Of a stretch of 45,466 bases of DNA, positions 16,833 through 26,242 are shown in pieces. The position numbers and the translations under genes were made by a program. Under the pieces are notes generated by a model. That model saw only the letters and a program-made list of their open reading frames with translations, was not told the origin of the DNA and searched no databases. The DNA comes from Acidobacteriota bacterium (GTDB lineage: Bacteria > Acidobacteriota > Terriglobia > Bryobacterales > Bryobacteraceae). Where the stretch lies: contig VFZW01000008.1 in the NCBI GenBank assembly GCA_016871055.1, positions 1 to 45,466 of the forward strand. The letters are read 5' to 3'. Numbering within the stretch: the first letter of the stretch is position 1; every line of letters starts with the position of its first letter.

Positions 16833-18259
16833 GACGACATTCCGTTATCGGCCCGATGATACTGATCCTCATCGGCGCGTTGTTCCTTATGCGCAATTTC
16901 ATCCCGGACTTCCGCGTCTTCGACGCCATTGCCAACTTCTGGCCGTGGCTGTTGATCGGCTGGGGTGTCCTGCGCGTGGTTGAAGTTCTGAACTGGCATC
17001 GAAACGGGCAACTCTCCCCGCGCGGCTCCGGTATGAACGGCGGCGAATGGACGTTGGTCGTCTTTATCTACCTCATCGGCAGCGAGATTTACTCGGCGCG
17101 GCACAACAACTTCTTCCGCGGCGAACGCATTCGCATCGCCGGCTGGGACCTGGTCGGCGAGAGCTTCGATTTCGCCATTGCGGGCCAGCAGGCGAGCGCC
17201 GGAAAGACGCCGCGCATCGTGATCGAAAACTCGCGCGGAGACGTTCGCATCAACGGCGTGGAAGCAGAAGAGATCCGCGTAGCCGGAACCAAATCGGTGC
17301 GCGCCGTGACACGCGACGACGCCGAGCGCGACGACAAGTCGACGCCTTTTGAAATCGTCCGCTCGGGTGATCAGATTCTGATCCGCACGAATCTCGACCG
17401 TACCGGCACCAGCCGTATCCGCGCCAATATAGAGATCTCGGTGCCCAAGGGCGCCTCGATCGAGGCGCGCGGAAAGTACGGCGACTTCGACATCGACAAT
17501 ATCACTGGCGCCGTCGAAGTCACCAGCGAAAACGCCGGCGTTCGCATGAACAACATCGGCGGCGCGGTGCGCGTCGACCTGCGGCGCAGCGACGTCATCC
17601 GAGTGATGAACGCGAAGGGCGCCGTCGAACTCAAGGGCAAAGGCAACGATATCGATGTCGAAAACATCGGCGGGCCGGTGACTGTTGCTGGCAGTTACGC
17701 GGGCGACATCAAGTTCAGAAACTTGGAGAAGCCGCTGCGATTCGAAGGCACGAATTCGAACATTCGCGTCGAAAAGCTCGAAGGGGAATTGGAAATGGTG
17801 CTCGGCAAGCTATCGGCGCGCCGCATCGCGGGCCCGATTCAGGTGACGGCGAAATCGAAGGACATCGAACTCGCCGACTTCAGCGGCACCGTAGAGATCG
17901 AACTCGAAAAGGGTGACATCGATCTGCGTCCCGGCCGCGTGGCTCTGTCGAAAATCAACGCGCGGACCAAGGCGGGGCGTGCGGAGCTGGTCCTGCCTTC
18001 GGGCGCGAAGCTGGAATTGCGGGCTGAAACCAAACGGGGCTCTATCGACAATGACTACGGCGCACCGTTCAAGGCCCACGAGGATGGCCGCGCTTCGTCG
18101 CTTTCCGGCAGTACCGGCGGAGGGCCCGAAGTGCGGGTTGAAGTCGAACGCGGCGAGATTCGAATTCGCAAGTCGGGCGTTGACGATGCGCCCGCGGCGC
18201 CGGCGACGCCGAAAGCGCCCGTCGCTCCGAAGACCCCGCTCGAAATCACGAAGCAGTAA
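16829..18259 (+). CDS. LiaF-like membrane protein with DUF4097 beta-repeat domain
   Basis: 476 residues. The N-terminal two helices (ILILIGALFLMRNFIPDF and FWPWLLIGWGVLRVVE) match the small upstream protein. After a third hydrophobic stretch (TLVVFIYLIGSEIYS), residues 110-430 are short repeated beta strands such as GDFDIDNITGAVEVTSENAG and NDIDVENIGGPVTVAGSYAG, typical of DUF4097 beta-helix domains. An Ala/Pro-rich tail follows. In LiaF, this architecture regulates an envelope-stress sensor. It is the last gene of the operon and overlaps the convergent glycerate kinase end by 14 bp. Confidence 0.88.
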   Translation: MRRHSVIGPMILILIGALFLMRNFIPDFRVFDAIANFWPWLLIGWGVLRVVEVLNWHRNGQLSPRGSGMNGGEWTLVVFIYLIGSEIYSARHNNFFRGERIRIAGWDLVGESFDFAIAGQQASAGKTPRIVIENSRGDVRINGVEAEEIRVAGTKSVRAVTRDDAERDDKSTPFEIVRSGDQILIRTNLDRTGTSRIRANIEISVPKGASIEARGKYGDFDIDNITGAVEVTSENAGVRMNNIGGAVRVDLRRSDVIRVMNAKGAVELKGKGNDIDVENIGGPVTVAGSYAGDIKFRNLEKPLRFEGTNSNIRVEKLEGELEMVLGKLSARRIAGPIQVTAKSKDIELADFSGTVEIELEKGDIDLRPGRVALSKINARTKAGRAELVLPSGAKLELRAETKRGSIDNDYGAPFKAHEDGRASSLSGSTGGGPEVRVEVERGEIRIRKSGVDDAPAAPATPKAPVAPKTPLEITKQ

Positions 18260-19535
18260 CGAGCACGATGCGCACGTCCATGACGTTCGTGCGCGTCGGG
18301 CCCGTCTTGAGCAAGTCGCCCGCGGCTTCCAAGAAGCGGTAGCTGTCGTTGGAGGCCAGATCCATGCGCGCGTTGTGGCCCTTGGCCGCGGCGCGCGCAA
18401 CTGTCGTTTCGTCGGCGCACCCACCGGCCGCATCGGTCGGGCCATCGGTGCCATCGGTGCCAATCGAAAGCGCGAAGATGCCGTGCGTCTCTCGCAAGTC
18501 GATGGCCGCCGCCAGCGCGAATTCCTGGTTGCGCCCGCCCAGCCCATCGCCTTTAAGCGCCACCGTCGTCTCGCCGCCCGAAAGCAAACACGCCGGCGGC
18601 GCGGCCGGGCGTCGCGCGCGCTGGACTTCGCGCGCGATCGCAATATGCATACGGGCGACATCGCGCGTCTCGCCTTCGATCGTGGTTGAAAGCACCAGCG
18701 GTTTGTAACCCAGTTCGCGCGCCTTCGCGGCGGCCGCGTCGATCGACAACGCGTTGCTGCCGACGATTAGATTCTGGACGCGTTTGAACAGTGGGTCACC
18801 CGGCTTCGGAGTTTCGACGCGCGGCATGGCGCGGGGCAGCGTAAGGCCAAAGCGGTCGAAGATTTCATCGACGGTCGCGAGCGTCGTAGGATCCGGCGCC
18901 GTAGGACCGGAGCCGATCGTCGAAAGATCGTCGCCGATCACGTCGCTCAAAATCAACGACAATATGCGCGCGGGCGCGGCCAGCCGCGCCAGTTGCCCGC
19001 CTTTGATTTGCGACAGATGCTTGCGCACCGCGTTCATCTCGTGAATGTTCGCGCCCGCTTTCAACATCTGCTGCGTGATCGATTGTTTCTCGGCCAACGT
19101 GAAGCCTTCGACCGGAAGCGGCATGAGCGCCGATCCGCCACCGCTCATCAGGCAGATCACCAAGTCGCTGGCGCCCGCTTTCGCCGCGATCTCCGCGATC
19201 CGCGCCGCCGCGTCGACACCGCGTTGATCGGGCACCGGATGGCTGGCCTCGCGCAACTTGATTCGCTTGAGCGGCAGCGTGTGCCCGTCCTTGACGATTA
19301 CGCAACTTTCGCCGATCCGTTTGCCCAGCAGTTTTTCGATCGCGCGCGCCATCGGTGCGCAGGCTTTGCCCGCGCCGACGACGTAAATTTTCCGCAGCGC
19401 GTCGAGCCTGTATCGCGTCTTCCCCGCGAATAACACGCCATCGGCGACTCGCACGTGGCGCAGCAGAGCTTCTTCCGGATCGGCCGCGCGCAGGGCGGCT
19501 TTGGCAATGCGATTTGCGTCGCGTCGAAGATTCAT
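18246..19535 (-). CDS. Glycerate 2-kinase (GckA/MOFRL family)
   Basis: 429 residues, normal for the family. Motifs: VVGAGKACAPMA near 51-62, ASHPVPDQRG, LMSGGGSAL around 130, MNAVRKHLSQIKGGQL, LSDVIGDDLSTIGSGPT, and at the C-terminus SGGETTV, GLGGRNQE and SIGTDGTDGPTDAAGG. The family phosphorylates D-glycerate to 2-phosphoglycerate with ATP and feeds lower glycolysis or the serine cycle. Start overlaps the shikimate kinase stop by 4 bp, so the two are cotranscribed. All motifs appear intact. Confidence 0.94.
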   Translation of the reverse strand: MNLRRDANRIAKAALRAADPEEALLRHVRVADGVLFAGKTRYRLDALRKIYVVGAGKACAPMARAIEKLLGKRIGESCVIVKDGHTLPLKRIKLREASHPVPDQRGVDAAARIAEIAAKAGASDLVICLMSGGGSALMPLPVEGFTLAEKQSITQQMLKAGANIHEMNAVRKHLSQIKGGQLARLAAPARILSLILSDVIGDDLSTIGSGPTAPDPTTLATVDEIFDRFGLTLPRAMPRVETPKPGDPLFKRVQNLIVGSNALSIDAAAAKARELGYKPLVLSTTIEGETRDVARMHIAIAREVQRARRPAAPPACLLSGGETTVALKGDGLGGRNQEFALAAAIDLRETHGIFALSIGTDGTDGPTDAAGGCADETTVARAAAKGHNARMDLASNDSYRFLEAAGDLLKTGPTRTNVMDVRIVLVTAS

Positions 19536-20035
19536 CGCAAGGCCTTCAGAATATCGCGAACCGCGTCGGCGGGTTCGTCGGAATCGATCGCAATGCGCAG
19601 ATCGGCCTTGGCGTACTCGCCGCGGCGGCTTTCAAACAGCGCCCGAAATTTCTCGGGGTCTTTCGCAAGGGGCCGGTGCTCGAAGCCTTCCACGCGCCGC
19701 AGCGCGGTGTCGAATGGGCAGTCGAGCCAGATACTTGGTCCTCTGCCATGCATGACTTCGCGGTTACGCGCGAATGTAAACGCACCGCCGCCCAAGGCAA
19801 CGACTACACGGCCGCCCGCATCGACACGCCGGGTAAGCGCTTCATGTTCCAGATCTCGAAACCGCTGCTCGCCGTCGGCTTCGAACACTTCGACGATCGA
19901 ACGGCCGGCCACGGCTTCGATATCGTCGTCGAGATCGACGAATGGCGCGTCAAGTTCAGCCGCTAGCAGCATGCCAATTGTCGACTTGCCGCTGCCCATG
20001 AATCCGACCAGAAAGATGGGATTAGTCATCGCCAT
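19532..20035 (-). CDS. aroK: Shikimate kinase
   Basis: 167 residues. Walker A GFMGSGKST at 11-19, DLDDDIE with the shikimate-binding Asp near 35, RFRDLE with the binding Arg, GGG at 82-84 in VVALGGGAF, and a lid with RPL. It phosphorylates shikimate at the 3-hydroxyl using ATP, the fifth step to chorismate. No other aro gene is nearby. It overlaps the SDR upstream by 14 bp (8 if the second ATG at 20029 is used) and glycerate kinase downstream by 4 bp. Confidence 0.95.
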   Translation of the reverse strand: MAMTNPIFLVGFMGSGKSTIGMLLAAELDAPFVDLDDDIEAVAGRSIVEVFEADGEQRFRDLEHEALTRRVDAGGRVVVALGGGAFTFARNREVMHGRGPSIWLDCPFDTALRRVEGFEHRPLAKDPEKFRALFESRRGEYAKADLRIAIDSDEPADAVRDILKALR

Positions 20036-20768
20036 CTTCCATCATCGCGGCCATTCGCGCGTCGATCAACTTCGGCAACACCTTCGACACCGCGACAAAC
20101 CCCCACCCAGCGACCGAGGGAACCAGCACCGTACGCGCGCCGCGCTCGATTCCATCGGCCACCGCGCGCGCAACCTTCTCTGGCGTCGACGCGAACTGTT
20201 TCGCGTGCGCGAGCCTCGGCGGCACCGTGCCGGCAAGTACGCTCGCCTGGAACTTCGTCTTTACGTAACCGGGACACACCAGCATCGCGCCGACACCGCT
20301 GCCGCGCAACTCGATGCGCAAACCGCGCGTGTGCGCTTCGAGCGCGGCTTTCGACGCTGAATACAACGTGAACCATGGCAGCGTGACCTTCGACGCAATC
20401 GAGGCGACATTGACGACAAGTCCCCGACCGCGCTCCCGCATCGGCGGGACGGCGCGGCGTGTGAGGTCGAGCGCCGCGAAGAAATTCACTTCAAACATGC
20501 GCCGCACCAGATCGTCCGGCGCGCGCCACGAACGCTGATACAAACCCACACCGGCATTGTTGATCAGAATATCGACGCGGCCCAATCGCGCCAGTGCTTC
20601 GTCCCAGGCCCGCGCGCGATCGGCGGCGTCGGCCAGATCGGCGCGCACATCGCCGCGCCGCGAGGCGCCGACGACCTCCGCGCCGCGCATGGTCAATTCC
20701 GTAGCCAGAGCCGCGCCGATGCCACTCGACGCTCCGGTCAACAAAACGTGGCTGCCTTCGATGCGCAA
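20022..20768 (-). CDS. SDR-family oxidoreductase
   Basis: About 248 residues from a TTG at 20768 (reading MRIEGSHVLLTG). The open frame extends further upstream, but that part overlaps the divergent LON-domain gene and lacks family similarity. Classical SDR motifs: TGASSGIG cofactor loop, NNAG, and YSASK with catalytic Tyr and Lys. The substrate is unknown. A hydrophobic C-terminal stretch (AGWGFVAVSKVLPKL) may associate with membrane, as in some lipid-linked SDRs. First gene of the reverse set SDR-aroK-glycerate kinase. Confidence 0.88.
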   Translation of the reverse strand: MRIEGSHVLLTGASSGIGAALATELTMRGAEVVGASRRGDVRADLADAADRARAWDEALARLGRVDILINNAGVGLYQRSWRAPDDLVRRMFEVNFFAALDLTRRAVPPMRERGRGLVVNVASIASKVTLPWFTLYSASKAALEAHTRGLRIELRGSGVGAMLVCPGYVKTKFQASVLAGTVPPRLAHAKQFASTPEKVARAVADGIERGARTVLVPSVAGWGFVAVSKVLPKLIDARMAAMMEDGDD

Positions 20769-20785
20769 GAAGGGATAATAGTAGC

Positions 20786-21415
20786 ATGCCCGGCGCGCTA
20801 CTGCCTCTGTTTCCATTGGGCGTCGTGCTTTTTCCGCGCACCGATCTGCCGCTGCATATCTTTGAAGACCGGTACAAGAAGATGATCGGCGAGGTACTCG
20901 AATCAACGCGGGAGTTCGGCGTTGTTCTAACGATGGAGAAAGGCATCGCTTCGGTTGGCTGTACTGCGCGCATCACCAACGTCACCAAGACCTACGACGA
21001 CGGCCGCATGGATATCGAGACCACCGGCTATCGCCGATTTGAGGTCGAACAACTCGATGAGGAAGAAGATTACCTGCGCGGGCGCGTCGAGTTTTTCGAC
21101 GACGAAGACGGCACGCCGCCAGTTGAGGCAAACACGGCCAAGGCGATCCGCGGCTACTACGCCATGCGCGCGCTGCCCAGCGGGCAGCATCTGCCCGAAC
21201 CGCGTCTGAACGATCCGCAATTGAGCTTTCAACTCGCGCAGGCCGTCACCAGCGTCAACGTGCGGCAGGTGCTGCTCATGTCGAAGAGCGAAGCCGAACG
21301 GATCAAGCGGCTGGCCGAATACTTCCCCGCATCGGCCGAACGCGAGCGGCGGCTCGAACATTTCCGCACCATCATCCCGCGCAATGGCCACGCCCGCTTG
21401 CTGCCCAGTTCATGA
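20786..21415 (+). CDS. LON peptidase substrate-binding domain protein
   Basis: 209 residues. Starts with LLPLFPLGVVLFPRTDLPLHIFEDRYKKM, the opening strand-loop-helix of the N-terminal domain of Lon protease. The AAA+ and peptidase domains are absent, as in the common free-standing LON-domain proteins. A substrate-binding or adaptor role is inferred. It begins 17 bp from the divergent SDR start, and the stop overlaps the HAD gene start by 4 bp. Confidence 0.9.
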   Translation: MPGALLPLFPLGVVLFPRTDLPLHIFEDRYKKMIGEVLESTREFGVVLTMEKGIASVGCTARITNVTKTYDDGRMDIETTGYRRFEVEQLDEEEDYLRGRVEFFDDEDGTPPVEANTAKAIRGYYAMRALPSGQHLPEPRLNDPQLSFQLAQAVTSVNVRQVLLMSKSEAERIKRLAEYFPASAERERRLEHFRTIIPRNGHARLLPSS

Positions 21416-22104
21416 CCCGTCAACACCTCATCATCGACGCCGACGACACGCTGTGGGAGAACAACATATTCTTCGAAAAGGCGTTCGATGAGTTCGTCGA
21501 TTTCCTCGATCACTCGCACATGTCGCCGAGGCAGGTGCGGGATGTGCTCGACGCCATCGAAGCCGTTAACGCGCGGATTCACGGCTATGGGTCGAAGAAT
21601 TTCGGGCGCAACCTTGTCGAGACGTATCGCAAGCTCGCCGAGCGACCCATCGGCGACGACGACTTCGCGGCTGTGCTGAGTTTCGCCGAACGCATCCTCG
21701 ATCACCCGATCCTCTTCCTCCCGGGCGTTGAAGCAACGCTGGCCTACCTGCACGAGAAGCACGAGCTGACGCTGTTCACCAAGGGTCATCCCGACGAGCA
21801 GCGCATGAAGATCGACCGCTCCGGATTGGCGCCGTTTTTCCATCACGCCGAGATTGTGAAGGAGAAACACGTCGCGGCGTATCTGTCGCTCGGCGAGGCG
21901 AAGGGCTTTCATCCGCCATCGACGTGGATGATCGGCAACTCGCCGAAGAGCGACATTAACCCGGCGCTCGCGGCTGGCTACAACGCAGTGTTTCTTCCGC
22001 ATCCGAGGACGTGGATTTTGGAACACGAAGAGTTGAAGCCAGCCGAACCGCCCGCACGGTTGATTGTGCTGGAGGAGTTTGGCGAGTTGCGCGAGTGTTT
22101 CTAG
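21412..22104 (+). CDS. HAD-superfamily hydrolase
   Basis: 230 residues. Motif I is D9-A-D11-D12-T-L-W (nucleophile Asp9 and acid/base Asp11). An alpha-helical cap follows. Motif II Thr is in TLFTKGHPDEQ, motif III Lys in IVKEKHVAAY and motif IV in MIGNSPKSDINPALAAG. This is a phosphatase-type HAD, substrate unknown. Translationally coupled to the LON-domain gene; its end is 3 bp from the convergent Uma2 gene. Confidence 0.92.
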   Translation: MTRQHLIIDADDTLWENNIFFEKAFDEFVDFLDHSHMSPRQVRDVLDAIEAVNARIHGYGSKNFGRNLVETYRKLAERPIGDDDFAAVLSFAERILDHPILFLPGVEATLAYLHEKHELTLFTKGHPDEQRMKIDRSGLAPFFHHAEIVKEKHVAAYLSLGEAKGFHPPSTWMIGNSPKSDINPALAAGYNAVFLPHPRTWILEHEELKPAEPPARLIVLEEFGELRECF

Positions 22105-22107
22105 GGG

Positions 22108-22707
22108 CTACCAGCCTGGCGGTTCCCAGATCGGGTCAAGATTGAGCTTAAACCCTTCCACCGGTCCGGAACCTTCGACAAAAGCCGGCGCAACCAGCGT
22201 CTCGATGCTTCCAGCACGGTACACGTAAACGGTCTTCGTCGCGGGGACGATCAGCCATCCAAGTTCGCAGCCGGCGTCCATCCATTCGCGCATTTTGGCT
22301 TGCAGCACGTTGAGGCGGTCCGTTTTTGAAGCCAGTTCGACGACGAACTCCGGGCAGATCGGCAGGATGCCTTCCGGATCATCGGTGCGAATTTTCGAAA
22401 GACGATCACGCGCTGTCCAGGCGCCGTCGGGAGACCGCATCGCGGTGCTTGGGAGGTTGAACAGTGCGCCGGAGTCGAATGAGACTCCGCGGCCGTCCGC
22501 AAGCGCCCAAGTGTACATTTGCGCTGTAAGCGCGGCATTTCGATTAGACGTCTTGCCGCCCGTATTCGACATGATCTCAATCCTCCCCTCCGCGCTGCGC
22601 TCAATCCGGTACTCCTTGTTGTCAAGGCAGAACCGAAAGAACTCGGCATCGGAAAGCTCCGGAAGAGGGAAGTTGAGAGCGAAGTCCTCACTGACTTTTA
22701 CTAGCAT
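22108..22707 (-). CDS. Uma2-family PD-(D/E)XK endonuclease
   Basis: 199 residues from an ATG at 22707. The N-terminus has LSDAEFFRFCLDNKEYRIERSAEG, then SPDGAW (the PD position), PEFVVELASKTDRL (the E-x-K part) and MDAGCELGWLIVPATKTVYVYR, all family features. It differs clearly from the Uma2 at 5797-6369, so they are not a recent duplication. It lies 45 bp downstream of the TonB-receptor stop. Confidence 0.85.
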   Translation of the reverse strand: MLVKVSEDFALNFPLPELSDAEFFRFCLDNKEYRIERSAEGRIEIMSNTGGKTSNRNAALTAQMYTWALADGRGVSFDSGALFNLPSTAMRSPDGAWTARDRLSKIRTDDPEGILPICPEFVVELASKTDRLNVLQAKMREWMDAGCELGWLIVPATKTVYVYRAGSIETLVAPAFVEGSGPVEGFKLNLDPIWEPPGW

Positions 22708-22752
22708 GATGGACGTCCTGATGTGATGATAGCAGGCCGCTTCCCGTTGCGA

Positions 22753-25700
22753 TCAATACGACACCCGCAGCCCGAACTCGATCTGCCGGCTGATGTTGGC
22801 CTGCGAGGAAATTCGCCCAAACGCGGCATTACCCACCGTCGTATTCGGCCCGCCAAACACGGGGTGATTCAACGCGTTATAGAACGACCCGCGGAACTGC
22901 GCCTTGAACCGCTCCGTGAGGGTGAAGTCCTTCGTCGCGGTGATGTTGTTGTTGTTCATGCCGGGACTGCGAACGTTCTGAATGAGTGGCGCGAGGTTGC
23001 CGAGCGTGAAGTCGGCCGGCCGCGCGAAGGCATCCGTGTTGAAGTATCGATCAAGCCGCGACTGATGCGGTCCCGACGTCCCGTTCGCCGGATCGCCAAC
23101 CAGATTTACGCGCGGCGATGTTCCCACCGGGAAATTGCCGCCGATAAATCCGAAGCCCAACGCGAAGCCACCCTGGTAGGTTTGGAACGTCGACAACTGC
23201 CAACCGCCAACGACGAGATCCGCCGCGCGACGCATATTCGCGCCAAACTTCCGGCCGCGCCCAATCGGGATGTCCCACGAGCCCGCGATCGTCAACCGCT
23301 GCGGGACGTCAATGTTGGAAATTGCCCGCTCGATGCTTCGGTTGTAGGCGTCGCGAGGGTTGTGGAGGTCCGACAGGTTCTTCGAAGCCGTGAACGAAAT
23401 CAATGCCGCCACGCCGTGTGCCAAGCGCTTCTCAAGCTTCATCTGCACGGAGTGATAGGAGCTGTTTCCGAACGCCGGGCTCGATCGCGTCACACCGGTG
23501 AACTGCGGATACGGCCGCAGCAACTGCTCGCGCGACACGGTACGGCCAATTAATCCACCCGCCGTAAGCACGCCGAAGAACGGATTCTCGACCTGCTGCT
23601 TCAACGCCGAGCCGAGCCCGAACTGCGAGGGCGGCACCTGGTTCAGATTCTCGTTCGAGCTGACCAGGCTGACGCCGCGCGAACCGACATAGGCGATCTC
23701 GACCAGCGACTGGGACGGCAGTTCGCGCTGCACGTCGAAATGCCAGTTGTGGAACTTCGGCGTGCGGTCGCCAGGCTCGACGAACGACACACCTTGGCCG
23801 GCGAGCGTAGCCAGCCCAAGCGAACTGCCGATGGCCGGAATCAGCCCCGTCGGAAACGGATTGCTTAAGCGGTTCGTGATCGTCAACCCGCCGTCGAGCG
23901 ACGCCACCCACGGCGTATCGACCGAGAAGCCGTCGGAGAACACCGAGCCAATCACCGGAATATAGCTCAGCGCGTATCCGCCGCGCAGAACGGTCTTCGG
24001 CGTAAGGCTGTAGGCAAAGCCAATGCGCGGTGCGAAGTTATTGCGATCGGGCATGTACATACCGCGCGGCCTCCCGTTCTTGTTGGCATAGAGCAGCCCC
24101 CCAGTCAGATTGAGCCCAGGCGCTCGCACGGGACTGGCGGCGCCGAATCCGAAACCGACCGTGGCGCGGTCGTAGCGTTCCGTACGAGGCGTCTCGTACT
24201 CCCATCGCACGCCAAGATTAAGCGTCAGCCGCCGATTCACCTTCCAGTCGTCCTGGAGATAAAGTCCGTAGTAGATGTTTTGAATCGAAACGCCGGTGTT
24301 GTTCGGTATCGAACCGGAGCCGAATCCGAAAAGCAACGACGCCAACGCGAAACCAGAGGTCGCGGCGGGGGTGTTCGGATTCGGTCCGCCCGTTTGCCCC
24401 ACGCCGAAACTGAACGTTCCCGCCGGCGCGGTATTTCGGAAGAAGTTGCCCCGCAGCAACCGTCCCTCGCCGCCGAACTTCACCAGATGCGAGCCGCGCT
24501 GGGACGACATCGACGGCTGCAACGACCATGTATCGCCCGGGTCTTTGATCAAGGGCGATCCGGCCAGTTGCTGCATCTCCGTCACTGACACCGTCGGAAA
24601 CGCGAGCCCCTGAATCAAGCCTTTGTAGTTTGACGCAAAGCCCAGCGTCGCCGGGTCGAAACCATCCGACCACGGCTTGTTGTCCTCCACGCCGCGCGCG
24701 TAGCCGAGCCGAATATCGATCGTCGATCGCGGGCTCAGCATGTGCGTGTCGCTGAACGCCACGCCCCAATGCGGACGGCTCACGCGATTGCCAGCGCTGC
24801 CCGCCGGTCCCGCCGCGATGCCGTCGTGCGAGCGCGGGAAGATCAACTTACCCTGCCCAAAATTGATGCGCGAAAACATCTGGTTCTTCGTGCCGAAGCT
24901 GTGATCGATCTTGACGACGTTGGTGTCGTAATCGCGCGGCCACTTATAGGAATAGGTGAAGTTCTGCAACCACGGCGAGAGCGCGTTCGGCCTAGTAATG
25001 TTCGAAGCCGGATAGTAGGTCATGATGTTCTTGCCGACCGCGTCCTGCTGCGACGCCGGCACGATGTTGCCCGGCAGCGGATCGCGCGTCGGAACGCCGT
25101 TGACGACGCGGCCCGATAGCGGATTAAAGATCGGCGCCGCGACTTCCGAGAAATCGCCCGATCGCATCCGCTGCGTCGGAACGTTGAGGAGATTGGTCAA
25201 CCCGTTCCCCTCGCGCGAGCCTTCCCACGAGAAGAAAAAGAAGGTGCGATTCTTGCCGTTATAGAGCTTCGGGAACAAGACCGGTCCGCCGATTGTCGCG
25301 CCGTACGTATTCGACCCATACCGCGCCAGCCGCAGGCCGGCCCGGTTGTTGTAGAACGAATTAGCGTCGAGCGCCGCGTTGCGCAGGAACTCATAAAACG
25401 TACCGTGCAGATCGTTGGTCCCGGACTTGATCATGATGTTCATGAACGCGCCGCCCGAACGCCCGTACTCGGCGGGCAACGTACCGGTCTGCAGCTTGAA
25501 TTCGCCGACCGCGTCGACCGCCGGCACCCACTGCGAAATGTTGACGCCGCGATTGACATTCACCGTGTTCGCCACGCCGTCGACCGAAACATCGCCCGAC
25601 GCCATAGGCGCGCCGTTGGCCGAGTACGAAACATTGGTGATCGTGTCATTGGCGCGTGTGTCTTCGCCGTACCGCTGATTCACCACGCCGGTCGCCAGCG

Positions 25701-26151
25701 TGAACATAAACAGGCTCGAATGGCCCTTCAACGGAAGGCTATCGATGATCTCCTTGCGGACAACCGAACCGAGCGACGACGAATCGGTCTGCACGGCCAC
25801 GGCCGTCGCCGAAACCGAAACCGTCTCCGCCGCTTGTCCGATCGTGAGATCGACATCGACGCGCGTGTTATCGCCGAGGCTTACGCGAATGCCCTCGCGG
25901 ACATCGGTCTTGAACCCAGCCTTTTTCGTCGTCAGCGTATACGTCCCGGGCTGCAACAATGGAAATACATAGAGCCCAGTGGCGTCGGATTCGGTGCGGC
26001 GCTCGACGGCGGTGTCGGCGTTTCTTAAAAGCACCTCCGCGCCTCCTACCACCGCTTTGGACGGGTCATAGACCGCACCCTGAATCGTCGCGCGAAACTC
26101 CTGCGCGAGCAGGGGAAACGCCAACAGCAGAACGGCAGCAAGGATCTTCAT
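22753..26151 (-). CDS. TonB-dependent receptor, Oar-like
   Basis: 1132 residues. Signal peptide at 1-17 (ILAAVLLLAFPLLAQ). Residues 20-105 form a carboxypeptidase-regulatory-like (beta-sandwich) domain with GAVYDPSKAVVGGAEVLL and GLYVFPLLQPGTYTL. A plug domain follows to about 235, then a long outer-membrane barrel ending in FGLRVSY with terminal aromatic Tyr, as expected for BamA recognition. This is the Oar/CarboxypepD architecture expanded in Acidobacteria, usually linked to uptake of polymers or secretion. Cargo unknown. No SusD-like partner or glycoside hydrolase is nearby. Confidence 0.93.
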   Translation of the reverse strand: MKILAAVLLLAFPLLAQEFRATIQGAVYDPSKAVVGGAEVLLRNADTAVERRTESDATGLYVFPLLQPGTYTLTTKKAGFKTDVREGIRVSLGDNTRVDVDLTIGQAAETVSVSATAVAVQTDSSSLGSVVRKEIIDSLPLKGHSSLFMFTLATGVVNQRYGEDTRANDTITNVSYSANGAPMASGDVSVDGVANTVNVNRGVNISQWVPAVDAVGEFKLQTGTLPAEYGRSGGAFMNIMIKSGTNDLHGTFYEFLRNAALDANSFYNNRAGLRLARYGSNTYGATIGGPVLFPKLYNGKNRTFFFFSWEGSREGNGLTNLLNVPTQRMRSGDFSEVAAPIFNPLSGRVVNGVPTRDPLPGNIVPASQQDAVGKNIMTYYPASNITRPNALSPWLQNFTYSYKWPRDYDTNVVKIDHSFGTKNQMFSRINFGQGKLIFPRSHDGIAAGPAGSAGNRVSRPHWGVAFSDTHMLSPRSTIDIRLGYARGVEDNKPWSDGFDPATLGFASNYKGLIQGLAFPTVSVTEMQQLAGSPLIKDPGDTWSLQPSMSSQRGSHLVKFGGEGRLLRGNFFRNTAPAGTFSFGVGQTGGPNPNTPAATSGFALASLLFGFGSGSIPNNTGVSIQNIYYGLYLQDDWKVNRRLTLNLGVRWEYETPRTERYDRATVGFGFGAASPVRAPGLNLTGGLLYANKNGRPRGMYMPDRNNFAPRIGFAYSLTPKTVLRGGYALSYIPVIGSVFSDGFSVDTPWVASLDGGLTITNRLSNPFPTGLIPAIGSSLGLATLAGQGVSFVEPGDRTPKFHNWHFDVQRELPSQSLVEIAYVGSRGVSLVSSNENLNQVPPSQFGLGSALKQQVENPFFGVLTAGGLIGRTVSREQLLRPYPQFTGVTRSSPAFGNSSYHSVQMKLEKRLAHGVAALISFTASKNLSDLHNPRDAYNRSIERAISNIDVPQRLTIAGSWDIPIGRGRKFGANMRRAADLVVGGWQLSTFQTYQGGFALGFGFIGGNFPVGTSPRVNLVGDPANGTSGPHQSRLDRYFNTDAFARPADFTLGNLAPLIQNVRSPGMNNNNITATKDFTLTERFKAQFRGSFYNALNHPVFGGPNTTVGNAAFGRISSQANISRQIEFGLRVSY

Positions 26152-26162
26152 AGGTGACTAAT

Positions 26163-26191
26163 GTTCTATCACCGAAGCGGTTCGACGGCAA
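26163..26191 (-). promoter_or_regulatory. Possible promoter of the TonB-receptor gene
   Basis: Minus strand: TTGCCG, 17 bp, TAGAAC. The start codon (26151) lies only about 12 bp after the -10 box and no Shine-Dalgarno is visible, which would give a nearly leaderless transcript. Each box matches consensus at four of six positions. Confidence 0.35.
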
Positions 26192-26242
26192 TGGTGAAAT
26201 TTTTCTATTGGAGACTGTGTGTACGCCGATGAGATAAACGAG

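Noticed and set aside
25405-26028. 207-codon forward frame opposite the TonB-receptor N-terminus
   Set aside because: Arg/His-rich shadow; the reverse strand carries the plug domain and signal peptide.
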